Assembly: GCA_022563535.1 (NCBI GenBank)
Contig: JADFNE010000009.1
Location: 1 to 64,000 of the forward strand
Reading direction: 5' to 3'
Source: Myxococcales bacterium
GTDB lineage: Bacteria > Myxococcota_A > UBA9160 > UBA4427
DNA: 64,000 nt
Below the pieces are notes generated by a model. It did not search any database. It was not told where the DNA came from and saw nothing but the letters and a program-made list of their open reading frames with translations. Positions 52,021-60,483 of this stretch are shown piece after piece. The position numbers and the translations under genes were made by a program. Numbering within the stretch: the stretch's first letter is position 1; every line of letters begins with the position of its first letter.

Positions 52021-52659
52021 GTGCACGACATGCGAAACTGCGAACCCAATTCATCGGGCAATGCTTCAGGCAATACATCAGAGAGACGCTCGAGTTCATG
52101 TGGCTCCCGCCACCGAAGTCGGCGCAAGGAGCGTGTGCTCCACACCAGAATCTCTGAACAACTCTCGCAGGACATCAGGCGACTGGCGGAGGATCTGCGA
52201 GTCCCCGTGTCGAACCTGGTGCGCAATGTCCTCGAAGAGGTCTTTACCGCGGTCGAGAACGTCTCGGACGACGTAGGCGACTTCTTCGAAGACGTGATTG
52301 ACGAAGCGGAAGGTGTACGCGAACGCATTCGCAATCAGCAGCGGGCGGCCAGGAGGCAGTGGCGAGATGCGCGCAGGAGCCGCCACGGCCACCGGAGCAC
52401 ACGAGCGGATGTCGAAGAGGAGCTTCGACGCGACGAGGCCGTGGAAGCCGGCCACGCGCCGTCGGACGCGAATCGAGGCAAAGCGGCAGCCGCTGACAAG
52501 GCCGGCGATGTCCTGGGCTGGCAGCCCATTGTGCTCAATCAAGCCGTGAGCTGCGCGGTCTGTAACACAGCAATTGCCCCCCGGGAAAATGCCTTCATGA
52601 CGATCTCACAAGGCGGCGGGTTGGGGAAGGTGGTGTGCCCCAGCTGCACTGGGAGTTAA
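52021..52659 (+). CDS. Ribbon-helix-helix-like protein with C-terminal zinc ribbon
   Basis: Protein of up to 212 residues (GTG 52021) or 209 (ATG 52030); the ATG is equally likely. The first 35 residues are polar and basic. Residues about 37-70 resemble a ribbon-helix-helix fold: RVLHTRISEQLSQDIRRLAEDLRVPVSNLVRNVLEEV, a beta strand then two helices. A charged helical stretch follows. The C-terminus has CAVCN...CPSC, two Cys pairs spaced to bind zinc. DNA binding by the first part is inferred. A palindrome overlapping the upstream promoter fits self-repression. The hairpin after the stop suggests a single-gene transcript. Confidence 0.68.
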   Translation: MHDMRNCEPNSSGNASGNTSERRSSSCGSRHRSRRKERVLHTRISEQLSQDIRRLAEDLRVPVSNLVRNVLEEVFTAVENVSDDVGDFFEDVIDEAEGVRERIRNQQRAARRQWRDARRSRHGHRSTRADVEEELRRDEAVEAGHAPSDANRGKAAAADKAGDVLGWQPIVLNQAVSCAVCNTAIAPRENAFMTISQGGGLGKVVCPSCTGS

Positions 52660-52667
52660 ATACGGAA

Positions 52668-52685
52668 GAAAACTCGGGAGTTTTC
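52668..52685 (+). terminator. Hairpin terminator candidate after the RHH/zinc-ribbon gene
   Basis: GAAAACT and AGTTTTC pair perfectly around a CGGG loop, eight bases after the stop codon, followed by TGTCTT. The stem is AT-rich and the T run is weak, so termination strength is uncertain. Confidence 0.5.
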
Positions 52686-52791
52686 TGTCTTACCTGCAGA
52701 TTCGGGTGTAATTACCGTCAATTCCAACTCAGTGTATTCCGATGAATTCGTGACGGGGGTTTCTTGACGGAAGCCCTACGCGGAGAAATCT

Positions 52792-53295
52792 ATGCTCCCG
52801 AATCTTCCCGCGACTTTTCGCGAGTACATGCTGCTCGAGCGGCGCAGAGCCAGCGAAGAAGGAATCACGGTTTCCGACTGGCAGCGCTGGGTACAGCTCA
52901 AGCGCATCCTTGACCGTCAGTTCAAGCAGGAGGGTCACGAAAGTTCAGATGATCGCCGGGAAGACTCGGTCCGGGTTCCGACCCGGTTGCGGGTTGGATT
53001 TGAATCCTATGGCGAGATTCGAGAATCCCTGATGACCAATGTCTCGCGCGGCGGGCTGTTCATCTCGACCCAGAGCCCGCTGCCGTTGGGCACCAAGATA
53101 CGGGTTCAGATGCGAATCGAGGAGACGGGTGACGTGGTGGATGTCCCGGGAGAGGTGGCCTGGCACAACATGGGTCCCGACCTGGAGACCGAAGCACTCG
53201 GGATGGGAGTTCAGTTTGTACGCCTTACCCCAGAGGAAGAAAAGGCGATAGAAGACCTTTACGAACGCGCTCTGCGGAAAGCGATGTCGCGGTAA
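52792..53295 (+). CDS. PilZ-domain protein (c-di-GMP receptor)
   Basis: Protein of 167 residues. The first 55 residues are helical (FREYMLLERRRASEEG...WVQLKRILDRQFK). The PilZ domain then shows the two c-di-GMP-binding motifs: RVPTR (RxxxR) and NVSRGG (D/NxSxxG), with LPLGTKIRVQMRI and GEVAWHN as expected. It looks like the PilZ subgroup enriched in Myxococcus and relatives. Nearby PilT-type ATPases make a role in motility or surface behaviour plausible. Confidence 0.88.
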   Translation: MLPNLPATFREYMLLERRRASEEGITVSDWQRWVQLKRILDRQFKQEGHESSDDRREDSVRVPTRLRVGFESYGEIRESLMTNVSRGGLFISTQSPLPLGTKIRVQMRIEETGDVVDVPGEVAWHNMGPDLETEALGMGVQFVRLTPEEEKAIEDLYERALRKAMSR

Positions 53296-53334
53296 ACCGG
53301 TTTGTCCGGTTTGCGCTGGACGCGACGATCGCGA

Positions 53335-53652
53335 TCAGGCCGAGCTGCGAGTGGGCAACTCGATGCGAGGCTCTTCCGGATCGGGGCGAAACAGAATCGC
53401 CATATGGCCCACGAGCCCGCACAGGTGGGCGCCGCTGCGCTTGGCCAATTCCGCCCCCAGCTCTTTCTTGCCCTCAGCACCCGGCAACTTGATCTTGACC
53501 AGTTCGTGATCGGTCAGCGCCTGATCGAGGGCCGAGATCACCTGATCGCTAATCCCCGCTTCGCCGACTACAACGATGGCTTTCTTGCCGTGGGCAAGCT
53601 TGCGCAGGTGTCGCCGCTGGAATCCGGCCAGGGCTGGTAGGGGGGAAGTCAT
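53335..53652 (-). CDS. yhbY: YhbY/CRM-domain RNA-binding protein
   Basis: Small protein of 105 residues with a single CRM domain, associated with ribosome assembly. Typical stretches: FQRRHLRKLAHGKKAIVVVGEAGISDQVISALDQAL, HELVKIKL, ELAKRSGAHLCGLVGHMAILFRP, including the GxxG loop (GLVG). Convergent with the PilZ gene and divergent from the first PilT-type gene, so transcribed alone. Confidence 0.88.
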   Translation of the reverse strand: MTSPLPALAGFQRRHLRKLAHGKKAIVVVGEAGISDQVISALDQALTDHELVKIKLPGAEGKKELGAELAKRSGAHLCGLVGHMAILFRPDPEEPRIELPTRSSA

Positions 53653-53799
53653 GGGCGGCCGACCTTAGCATGTGAGGCGGGTGGCAATGACGGATTCTTC
53701 GGTTTTCGCTGGAACCACGAACCTCGCGCCCCAAGCGAATTCGTAATTTCCGAGCGAGCTGCTCAACGCCACATCCCGGATTGCCGATACCCCCTCACG

Positions 53800-55452
53800 A
53801 TGACCACAAAGCAGCCCGTACACCTGATCGGTCGTCTTGCGATCCAGTGCAAGATGATCACCATGGAGCAGCTTCAGGAAGCGACCCGCGAGCAGGGCCG
53901 CGATCCCGAGCGGCGGCTCGGAGACATCTTTGTCAAACTCGGCTTCGTCGACGAAGCACAGATCGAGAAGCTCAAGAAACTGCAGCGCGATCTGGTGATC
54001 AAACATCGCGCGAAACAGGCCGCGAGCGGGAGAACCGTAGCCGAATCTCCCTTGCGGCCACCTCGACAGGTCGAGCAACCCGTAGCGCCCGGCGCCGCGC
54101 CGGTTCAGGAACCGATACCGCAAGCAAAACCAGCACCACGACCAGTACCCCAACCAGCATCACAAGAACAGCCGACCCCGACCCTCGAAGATGCGAAAGC
54201 GGAGCCGGCGGCAGCCGCTGCCGCGGCAGAACCTCCGCGGCAAGCCTTCGCCAAGATCGAGACCATCCAAGCGCAGGTCGTTGTGCCCAGCGATGCCCCC
54301 GCGCCGCCGCGAACCGAACCCAAGGTGCAGGCAGCACCCGTCGAGTTTGACGACGACGATAGAGCTTCTCTCAATCTCACGATCGCAGACCCCAGCCAGG
54401 CGGACCTGGACCAACTTCACAACGTTCTCCGCGACGCGTTCAGCAAAGGCGCGAGCGATATTCATCTCCACTCCGGAGCTCCTACCCAAGTGCGAATCAA
54501 CGGGGCGCTGCAAGAAGTGAATGGTTCAAAGCTCGATGCCGCGGCGACCGAGCGCATGGTCAGCGCGGGGCTCACCTCAGCCCAGCGCGAGGAACTGTGC
54601 CGGTTTGGTGAACTCGACATGTGCTACGACGTCGAAGGCGTCGGCCGATTCCGCACCAACATCTATCGACAGCAACGCGGCTTCGATGCCGTTTATCGTG
54701 CCATTCCCGCTGATCCTCCGACGCTGGATCAACTCGGTCTGCCCAGCGCGCTGGCCAAGCACACCAATTATCACCAGGGCATGGTCTTGATCACGGGGCC
54801 CGCCGGTTGCGGCAAGTCGTCGACCATGGCGGCGCTTGTCAACTTGATCAACGAAGAGCGGGACGAACACATCCTCACGATCGAAGATCCGATCGAGTAC
54901 GTTCATCCATCGAAGCGCTGCCTGGTCAATCAGCGTCACGCGGGGCGCCACACGTCGAGTTTTGCACGCGCCTTGCGTGCTGCTCTGCGCGAGGATCCCG
55001 ACGTAATCGTGATTGGAGAGCTGCGCGATCTCGAGACTATTTCACTGGCGATGACTGCCGCGGAGACCGGTCACTTTGTGCTCGCTACGCTGCATACATC
55101 GAGCGCAGTGCGCACCATCAGTCGAATGATCGGCGCGTTCCCCTCCAATCAGCAAGGCCAGGTTCGCACCATGCTCTCGGAGTCATTGCGCTGCGTAATC
55201 TCGCAGCGGCTCGTGGTGGCCGCCGATGGAAGTGGACGGGTTCCGGCCCTCGAGATGCTGGTCATCAACAAGGCGATCGGAAACCTGATCCGAGACGAAA
55301 AGACGATCCAGATTCGATCGGCGATTCAGACCGGTGGAGCCCACGGTATGTACCTGCTCGAGCAATCGCTCAGCGAGTTGGTGCGCAGCGGCCAGATCGC
55401 CCGGGAAGAGGCGCTGCGAATCGCCGAAGACAAGAAGCTCATTACGGCTTGA
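53800..55452 (+). CDS. PilT/PilU-like ATPase with MshEN-like N-terminal domain and Pro/Ala linker
   Basis: Protein of 550 residues. Residues 8-70 resemble an MshEN-type domain (LIGRLAIQCKMITMEQLQEATREQ, RRLGDIFVKLGFVDEAQIEKL), a fold that can bind c-di-GMP. A low-complexity Pro/Ala/Gln/Glu linker runs to about residue 195. The motor domain follows: SDIHLHSGAPTQVRING, GPAGCGKSSTMAALV (Walker A), LTIEDPIEYVH, GELRDLETISLAMTAAETGHFVLATLHTSSA (Walker B and His box). Retraction ATPase of type IV pili by family. A separate, standard-length PilT-like gene follows 40 bases downstream. The fused N-terminal domain is more usual in assembly ATPases of the PilB/MshE kind, so the combination is notable. 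Confidence 0.86.
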   Translation: MTTKQPVHLIGRLAIQCKMITMEQLQEATREQGRDPERRLGDIFVKLGFVDEAQIEKLKKLQRDLVIKHRAKQAASGRTVAESPLRPPRQVEQPVAPGAAPVQEPIPQAKPAPRPVPQPASQEQPTPTLEDAKAEPAAAAAAAEPPRQAFAKIETIQAQVVVPSDAPAPPRTEPKVQAAPVEFDDDDRASLNLTIADPSQADLDQLHNVLRDAFSKGASDIHLHSGAPTQVRINGALQEVNGSKLDAAATERMVSAGLTSAQREELCRFGELDMCYDVEGVGRFRTNIYRQQRGFDAVYRAIPADPPTLDQLGLPSALAKHTNYHQGMVLITGPAGCGKSSTMAALVNLINEERDEHILTIEDPIEYVHPSKRCLVNQRHAGRHTSSFARALRAALREDPDVIVIGELRDLETISLAMTAAETGHFVLATLHTSSAVRTISRMIGAFPSNQQGQVRTMLSESLRCVISQRLVVAADGSGRVPALEMLVINKAIGNLIRDEKTIQIRSAIQTGGAHGMYLLEQSLSELVRSGQIAREEALRIAEDKKLITA

Positions 55453-55492
55453 TGCCAGATCGACTGGCCAGGGCCAGATGCAGGAGACCACC

Positions 55493-56554
55493 ATGGCGCA
55501 GCTCGACGAGCTTCTGATCTATTTGAAGGAACACGACTGCTCAGATCTCCACATGGCCACAGGCCTCCAGCCCCGGGTTCGCATCAAGGGGCAGATCCGG
55601 GTGATCGAGGGCAAGGATGTCCTTACGGATGAGGGGCTGCGAGAGCTGCTCAAGGAGATCGCAAGTCCAAGGCACTGGCAAGAATACATCGAGACCCAGG
55701 ATGTCGACTTTGCATACGGCCTCGAGGGTGTGGCGCGCTACCGCGCCAACTACTTCGTTCAGCAAAACGGCGCGGGCGCAGTTTTTCGGATCATTCCAGA
55801 AGAAATCATCTCGATCGAGAAGCTCAAGCTCAAACAATCGATCGAAGATCTTGCAGAGCTCGAGAGTGGACTCGTGCTGGTCACGGGACCCACGGGTTCT
55901 GGTAAGTCGACCACCCTGGCGGCGATCATCGACAAGATCAACAAAACGACCTCGAAGCACATTGTGACGATCGAGGATCCCGTCGAGTTCGTCCACCAGA
56001 ATCGCGGCTGCATATTCTCACACCGCGAAGTGGGGCTGCACACTCAGGGCTTTGGACCCGCGTTGCGCTCGGCGATTCGGCAGGACGCAGACGTGATCCT
56101 CGTCGGCGAAATGCGGGAGCGAGAGACCATCGCGTTGGCCATTACCGCGGCAGAAATGGGAATGTTGGTCTTCGCGACCCTCCACACCAACAATGCAGCC
56201 AAAACGATTGATCGCATCATCGACGCCTTTCCCGCAGAAGAGCAGAACATGGTGAGGATGAGTCTCTCTGAATCGCTCGCGGGGATCATCTCTCAGTTGC
56301 TGCTTCCGACCGCCGACGGCAAGGGGCGCATCGCGTGCAACGAGATCCTGCTGAAGACTCCGGGACTGCCCAACGTGATCCGCGAAGGCAACACTCAAAT
56401 GCTGTATTCCATCATGCAGGCGGGCAAGAAGGACGGCATGCAGGCGATGGATGACGTGTTGTTCGAGCACGCAAAGGCCGGAGTGATCACCGCCCAGGAC
56501 GCCTATATGAAGGCCACAGAGAAGTCGCGCTTCGAGCCCCTTCTCGAAAGCTGA
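55493..56554 (+). CDS. pilT: Type IV pilus retraction ATPase PilT
   Basis: Hexameric motor of 353 residues that retracts type IV pili for twitching motility. Features: DELLIYLKEHDCSDLHMATGLQPRVRIKG, TGPTGSGKSTTLAAIID (Walker A), TIEDPVEFVH, GEMRERETIALAITAAEMGMLVFATLHTNNAAKTIDRIIDAFP. Lacks the N-terminal extension of the preceding gene. The open frame reaches back into the upstream gene; ATG 55493 has AGGAGA six bases ahead and starts the conserved sequence. Normal length for PilT; PilU-type variation cannot be excluded. Confidence 0.93.
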   Translation: MAQLDELLIYLKEHDCSDLHMATGLQPRVRIKGQIRVIEGKDVLTDEGLRELLKEIASPRHWQEYIETQDVDFAYGLEGVARYRANYFVQQNGAGAVFRIIPEEIISIEKLKLKQSIEDLAELESGLVLVTGPTGSGKSTTLAAIIDKINKTTSKHIVTIEDPVEFVHQNRGCIFSHREVGLHTQGFGPALRSAIRQDADVILVGEMRERETIALAITAAEMGMLVFATLHTNNAAKTIDRIIDAFPAEEQNMVRMSLSESLAGIISQLLLPTADGKGRIACNEILLKTPGLPNVIREGNTQMLYSIMQAGKKDGMQAMDDVLFEHAKAGVITAQDAYMKATEKSRFEPLLES

Positions 56555-56660
56555 GACCTGCTCCATTCTTCAGAATCGCTGTTTTCGACTCAAGCTGACA
56601 GCACACGCTCGCCGATGAATTCCAACACCTACGGCAAATTCGCAAGGAGTTGGAATCGAC

Positions 56661-57176
56661 ATGTCGACTGAGAACATCGCACCCCACATCGAGATCAACA
56701 CCACGGTCCTGGAAGCGCTGATCAAGGCAACCAAGATGGGCCTTCAAATGACAGGCGTCGACCCGACAGCTGTCGGATGTTCAAGGTTTCCGGCCTCAAA
56801 GCACGGCCTCAGTGTATTGGTGGGGCTGATGGGTGAATGGGTTGGGACGTTGACCCTCAACATGCCGAAGGAAGTCGCCTACCTGCTGACGGAAGGACTG
56901 CTGGGCGAGAAGCCCACCGAGTTCAGCGAAGAGATACTCGACGCCGTCGGTGAAGTCGGGAACATGATCTCGGGCTCATTCAAGGACGCCCTCGAGCCCA
57001 GCGAGATCTCGATTGACGGGATCTCTTGCCCCGCCCTCGTGATGGGGCCGAGCTACGAGTTCTACTATGCCTCGGGCTTCGTGACCGTAAGTGTCGATTT
57101 TGAGGTCGAAGAAATCTCGGTTACCAAGATGGAGTCTCGCTTCTTCTCCGTCTCGGTCTCCCTGATGAAGCGCTGA
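56661..57176 (+). CDS. CheX-like CheY-P phosphatase
   Basis: Protein of 171 residues in the CheC/CheX family, which removes phosphate from receiver domains. The ExxN signature is seen in DAVGEVGNMISGSFKDAL (about residue 95), with one such motif as in CheX. The sequence around SVLVGLMGEWVGTLTLNMPKEVA and SVDFEVEEI is also typical. In motility-linked neighbourhoods it may tune a pilus or taxis response regulator; the receiver protein at 48.9 kb is a possible but untested target. AAGGAG lies 10-15 bases before the ATG. Confidence 0.82.
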   Translation: MSTENIAPHIEINTTVLEALIKATKMGLQMTGVDPTAVGCSRFPASKHGLSVLVGLMGEWVGTLTLNMPKEVAYLLTEGLLGEKPTEFSEEILDAVGEVGNMISGSFKDALEPSEISIDGISCPALVMGPSYEFYYASGFVTVSVDFEVEEISVTKMESRFFSVSVSLMKR

Positions 57177-57202
57177 GTTCGTCACCGAGCAAAGAGTTCG
57201 AC

Positions 57203-57505
57203 TCAGTGAAGTGTCGCGCCCTCAGGTCGCTGCATCGCCAGCCTCTTCAGCGCCTCCACGAGCTTTTTCTGGTTGGTCTGGAGCGTCTTGAGCGATTCCA
57301 AAGTCCGTTCGGCGGTCTCGAGTGTCTGGATTTGCTGAAGGAATGTGTGGCGAGCTTCGCTCAGCAGCATGTCCCTGGTTTCGCCGGTAAATTGGGTGTC
57401 GATCTTCCTGACGGCTTTGAGCAGGACATCCGCTGAGTTCTGGTGTCCGGGGTTCCGGACCGCGAAGGCCTCTATTTCCTCGATGAGTATCTTTGCAACA
57501 GACAT
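57203..57505 (-). CDS. Small helical protein of unknown function
   Basis: A 100-residue, Lys/Leu/Gln/Thr-rich protein predicted as mostly helical with coiled-coil character (FLQQIQTLETAERTLESLKTLQTNQKKLVEALKRLA). No signal or membrane segment and no motif I recognise. It is convergent with the CheX-like gene. Codon pattern looks like real coding sequence, but no strong ribosome site is seen ahead of the ATG at 57505. Could be a structural or regulatory partner of the neighbouring signalling genes, which is a guess. Confidence 0.5.
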   Translation of the reverse strand: MSVAKILIEEIEAFAVRNPGHQNSADVLLKAVRKIDTQFTGETRDMLLSEARHTFLQQIQTLETAERTLESLKTLQTNQKKLVEALKRLAMQRPEGATLH

Positions 57506-57701
57506 GTGGATCTACAGTGCAATCACCATGCCGGTGATCTGCGAGAGAGGCGAAACCCCAGTGCGAGCGACGTGATCCGGTGGTCTCTGCACATTGGATG
57601 CAGATTGTGATCACCTCCGGTGAACGCCCCGTTTCGCCGTCATCATCCCGTGCACTACCCAGCCTGGGCGCGGGTGCGAACTTTTCGTCGTAGCACCGAA
57701 T

Positions 57702-57947
57702 TCAGGCGCGAATGTTGATGCGGCTACCGCGGTCTGGTTCGCCTGCGGGATCCTGATTCTCGGGCTCATGCTCATGGGAAGTCGCAGTGGGGTCGCGCCG
57801 CGTTCTGCGCTTCTTCCGGTGCCCCTCGCCACTGCCATCCCTTTCGGGGTCGAAGATGGGGGGCTCCGAGCGTTTGACCGCGGCGGGGATGAGGTTCTTC
57901 TGGGGCTCGGGCTGTACAGGAATCGGGATGCTGTCGGGAACGTCCAT
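57702..57947 (-). CDS. Small basic/acidic protein of unknown function
   Basis: An 81-residue protein that is probably largely disordered: MDVPDSIPIPVQPEPQKNL, a Lys/Arg run (HRKKRRTRRD), an acidic stretch and the C-terminal GSRINIRA. A strong GGAG lies six bases ahead of ATG 57947, better than for the longer frame from 57998, which supports translation. No family recognised. The short hydrophilic C-terminus ending in IxIRx is reminiscent of small proteins found beside flagellar or chemotaxis genes, but I cannot name one. Confidence 0.45.
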   Translation of the reverse strand: MDVPDSIPIPVQPEPQKNLIPAAVKRSEPPIFDPERDGSGEGHRKKRRTRRDPTATSHEHEPENQDPAGEPDRGSRINIRA

Positions 57948-58178
57948 CCAGGCTCCTTGCTTTTCAGGCTCACATCGCCAGTGTCGACGATCTGTCAACG
58001 GGCCGGCGAAGCAGCGGGCGGCATACGATCGAAGCGCTTGTAGGTGTATCGACCCGAGAGCATTTCAAATTGAGATGCCGCGTCGGGACTGCGTCTTTGC
58101 GAATCTTTGCTGCAGTCGCGCTGCCAACCACGCTCATGCTCGTTGCATCGCAGGCTCCGGGTCTTCATACTCGCATCG

Positions 58179-58991
58179 ATGTCGGATTCGAAATCGTCTC
58201 CAATTCGGGAGCTGCTCGAAATCATGGCGCGGCTGCGCGACCCCGCGGACGGCTGCCCCTGGGATGTCGAGCAGACCTTTGACTCGATCGCCCCCTATAC
58301 CCTCGAGGAGGCGTACGAGGTCGATCACGCCATTCGCATGAATGACATGGAGTCGCTGTGTGATGAGCTTGGGGATCTGCTGTTGCAAGTCGTCTTTCAT
58401 GCACAAATGGCGGACGAAGCGGGCCACTTTGCCTTCGACGATGTCGCGGCCGCGATCTGCGGCAAGCTGATTCGCCGTCATCCGCACGTGTTTGGCGACC
58501 CCGAGCGCGGCGGCGAGCGCGAGCCATTCCGCACAACAGCAGATCAGACCCGTTTTTGGGAGGAGAGCAAAGCGCACGAACGCGCGAAGCGGGCGGCTGC
58601 GAAGGACGAACCCGCGAGCCCCTTCGAAGGAATCCCGCGAGCGCTGCCCGCCCTCGCCCGTGCGGCCAAGTTACACAAACGCGCGTCGCGGCTTTCCTGC
58701 TCGACGTCGTCAGATCTGGAGCCACAGCCCGAATCAAAGTCGAACGGAGAGTTCGATCTGTCGGCCTTCGACAGCGCACTCGAGGTCCTGGTCCGGGAAG
58801 CCAGGCGCGGCGACGATGCCCAGCACCCGCAAGCCAATCGAATGCTGGGGCAGATCTTGTCCAGGTGCGTAGACGCGGCCCGCAACCTGGGGCTAGACCC
58901 GGAAGCCGCGCTGTCCGCAGAAAATTTCGAGTTCGAGTCGCGCGTCGAGCAGCGTCACCTTCAAGTTCACCGCGCGGACGAGGGCGACTGA
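58179..58991 (+). CDS. mazG: Nucleoside triphosphate pyrophosphohydrolase MazG
   Basis: House-cleaning enzyme of 270 residues that hydrolyses NTPs to NMP and PPi. The first MazG domain is intact: MARLRDPADGCPWDVEQTFDSIAPYTLEEAYEV, CDELGDLLLQVVFHAQMA (EExxE...ExxD-type metal site), LIRRHPHVFGD. The second domain is present but shortened and interrupted by a Ser/Pro/Glu-rich insert (about residues 185-205). ATG 58179 directly precedes the conserved start; an earlier in-frame ATG at 58107 adds 24 unconserved residues. Confidence 0.9.
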   Translation: MSDSKSSPIRELLEIMARLRDPADGCPWDVEQTFDSIAPYTLEEAYEVDHAIRMNDMESLCDELGDLLLQVVFHAQMADEAGHFAFDDVAAAICGKLIRRHPHVFGDPERGGEREPFRTTADQTRFWEESKAHERAKRAAAKDEPASPFEGIPRALPALARAAKLHKRASRLSCSTSSDLEPQPESKSNGEFDLSAFDSALEVLVREARRGDDAQHPQANRMLGQILSRCVDAARNLGLDPEAALSAENFEFESRVEQRHLQVHRADEGD

Positions 58992-59033
58992 ACCCTCCAC
59001 GATTGAAGTAGGGCACACGCTTTTCCACGCATA

Positions 59034-59699
59034 GTGGAACCGCCGACCGTTAATCAAGATGATCCCGGAAAGATCCGATACGGACCTAGGCCCAGCCGAA
59101 ACTCGGCTGCGCCTTTGTCCCTATTGGTACCGTCTCGGAGATCGAGCGTGGAAAGCAGTCCCAGTGATTCCGTGACGCTTGCTTCAAAGGAAGCGGCGGC
59201 GTTGTCGTCGCTCGCCGCCGAATCCTTTCCCCAGCCGGTGCGCCGCCGGATGCGACGCCGTCGGCGGAGTCTGCGGCGAAGGATCGTCGATGCCCTGACG
59301 CCCTTCTGCATTGTGGCAGGGCTGACCATCTTCGCGGGGGGGATGGTACAACTGGTCGAAGTTGGGGCCGCCGGTCAATCCAAGTCCCGGAGAAGCCATG
59401 CGACCTTGCGCGTTGAAGTCGGGCCTCCGCCGTCCCTCAGGGCGCAACTCGCCAAGAACAAATATCAAAATACGCGGCGAGATCGACCCATAGCCGTGCG
59501 GAATGATTCGATGCACCAGATTCAAGTCTCGAATCAGATCGCATTTCCAATGGAAGCGCAGCGCAGTTTGGTCGAAATGTTCGCCACACCGAAGCGAACG
59601 TCCGGCAGCGTGAACGACATTGTGGACTGGGGACTATTGTTCGAACCGGGGAGCGAAGACCCTCGATCCACCCTTCAGCGAGGCACTGCTCAGCGCTGA
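59034..59699 (+). CDS. Arg-rich single-pass membrane protein, unknown function
   Basis: A 221-residue protein from GTG 59034. The first 75 residues are polar and Ser/Pro-rich and end in a strong Arg cluster (VRRRMRRRRRSLRRRI). One membrane segment (about 88-108) follows, then a periplasmic-type part with no Cys and no known motif. The Arg cluster would keep the N-terminus in the cytosol. It starts 42 bases after mazG and may be cotranscribed. The last 10 bases overlap the convergent FKBP gene. Start codon and function are uncertain. Confidence 0.45.
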   Translation: MEPPTVNQDDPGKIRYGPRPSRNSAAPLSLLVPSRRSSVESSPSDSVTLASKEAAALSSLAAESFPQPVRRRMRRRRRSLRRRIVDALTPFCIVAGLTIFAGGMVQLVEVGAAGQSKSRRSHATLRVEVGPPPSLRAQLAKNKYQNTRRDRPIAVRNDSMHQIQVSNQIAFPMEAQRSLVEMFATPKRTSGSVNDIVDWGLLFEPGSEDPRSTLQRGTAQR

Positions 59700-60391
59700 G
59701 CGGCTCCAACGATCTCCAGCAACTCAACCTCGAAGACCAACGTCGCACCACCCGGGATGGTGGGCGGGCTGCCTCGATCGCCGTAGGCGATCTCTGACGG
59801 GCAAACCAGTTTGCTCTTGCCCCCGACCTTCATCATGGTGACGGCTTCGGTCCAGCACGCGATCACGCCGTTCAAGGGGAGCGTCACCGGCTGGTCGCGC
59901 TCGACCGAGCTGTCGAAGACGTTGCCATTTCGCAGGGTGCCGTGATAGTGAACCTTCACCTTGTCCGTGGGAGTGGGCGACGGACCGCTTCCCTCGCTGA
60001 TGGTCGTCAGCACGAGACCCGAATCGTACTTCTTCGCACCCGGTTCCTTGGCGGCAGCAGCGAGAAACATGACCGACATCTTCTTCTCCGCTTCGACCAC
60101 TGCGGCTCCGCGCTGCTTACGAAGAGCCTGGATCTGGCTCATGTACTCCCGGGTATTGACGTGACTCGCCGCCCCCGTGACGCCGTCCTTGATTCCGTCG
60201 AGCACTACCTCGAGGTCGGCACCTACGAGGCCAAAGGAATGGAGACCCTGGGACATCGCAACCCCCAGGACATACAGGATGTTGTCTTCCTTCTTCGCAG
60301 CTTCGGCCGCTGCGGCTTGCATGGAGGCGAATGCCAGCGAGATCAGGCATATCGCGCCAATGAGAGTGTTCGTGCGACTGCGATGCATCAA
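59690..60391 (-). CDS. FKBP-type peptidyl-prolyl cis-trans isomerase, periplasmic
   Basis: Protein of 233 residues that speeds proline isomerisation during folding of exported proteins. A signal peptide (cleavage near AAAAEAA, about residue 30) precedes an N-terminal helical dimerisation region like that of Mip/FkpA, then the FKBP domain: VKVHYHGTLRNGNVFDSSVERDQPVTLPLNGVIACWTEAV, LVCPSEIAYGDRG, PPTIPGGATLVFEVELLEI. One substitution: Cys replaces the usual Gly before W (VIACW rather than VIxGW). It could help fold the secreted proteins encoded here, which is inference. Confidence 0.9.
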   Translation of the reverse strand: MMHRSRTNTLIGAICLISLAFASMQAAAAEAAKKEDNILYVLGVAMSQGLHSFGLVGADLEVVLDGIKDGVTGAASHVNTREYMSQIQALRKQRGAAVVEAEKKMSVMFLAAAAKEPGAKKYDSGLVLTTISEGSGPSPTPTDKVKVHYHGTLRNGNVFDSSVERDQPVTLPLNGVIACWTEAVTMMKVGGKSKLVCPSEIAYGDRGSPPTIPGGATLVFEVELLEIVGAAQR

Positions 60392-60483
60392 TCAATTCCT
60401 TAGTGGCTCGGTTCGACAGAGGGTCGTGACGGTTGGACAGGGCCAAAACCACAGCGGTTCCCCCCAGCAAGGGGTTAAAAAAA

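Noticed and set aside
60455-60476. CCCC-AGCAA-GGGG hairpin near the end of uvrA as a terminator
   Set aside because: The T tract lies on the wrong side for the leftward transcript and the stem is only four bases.
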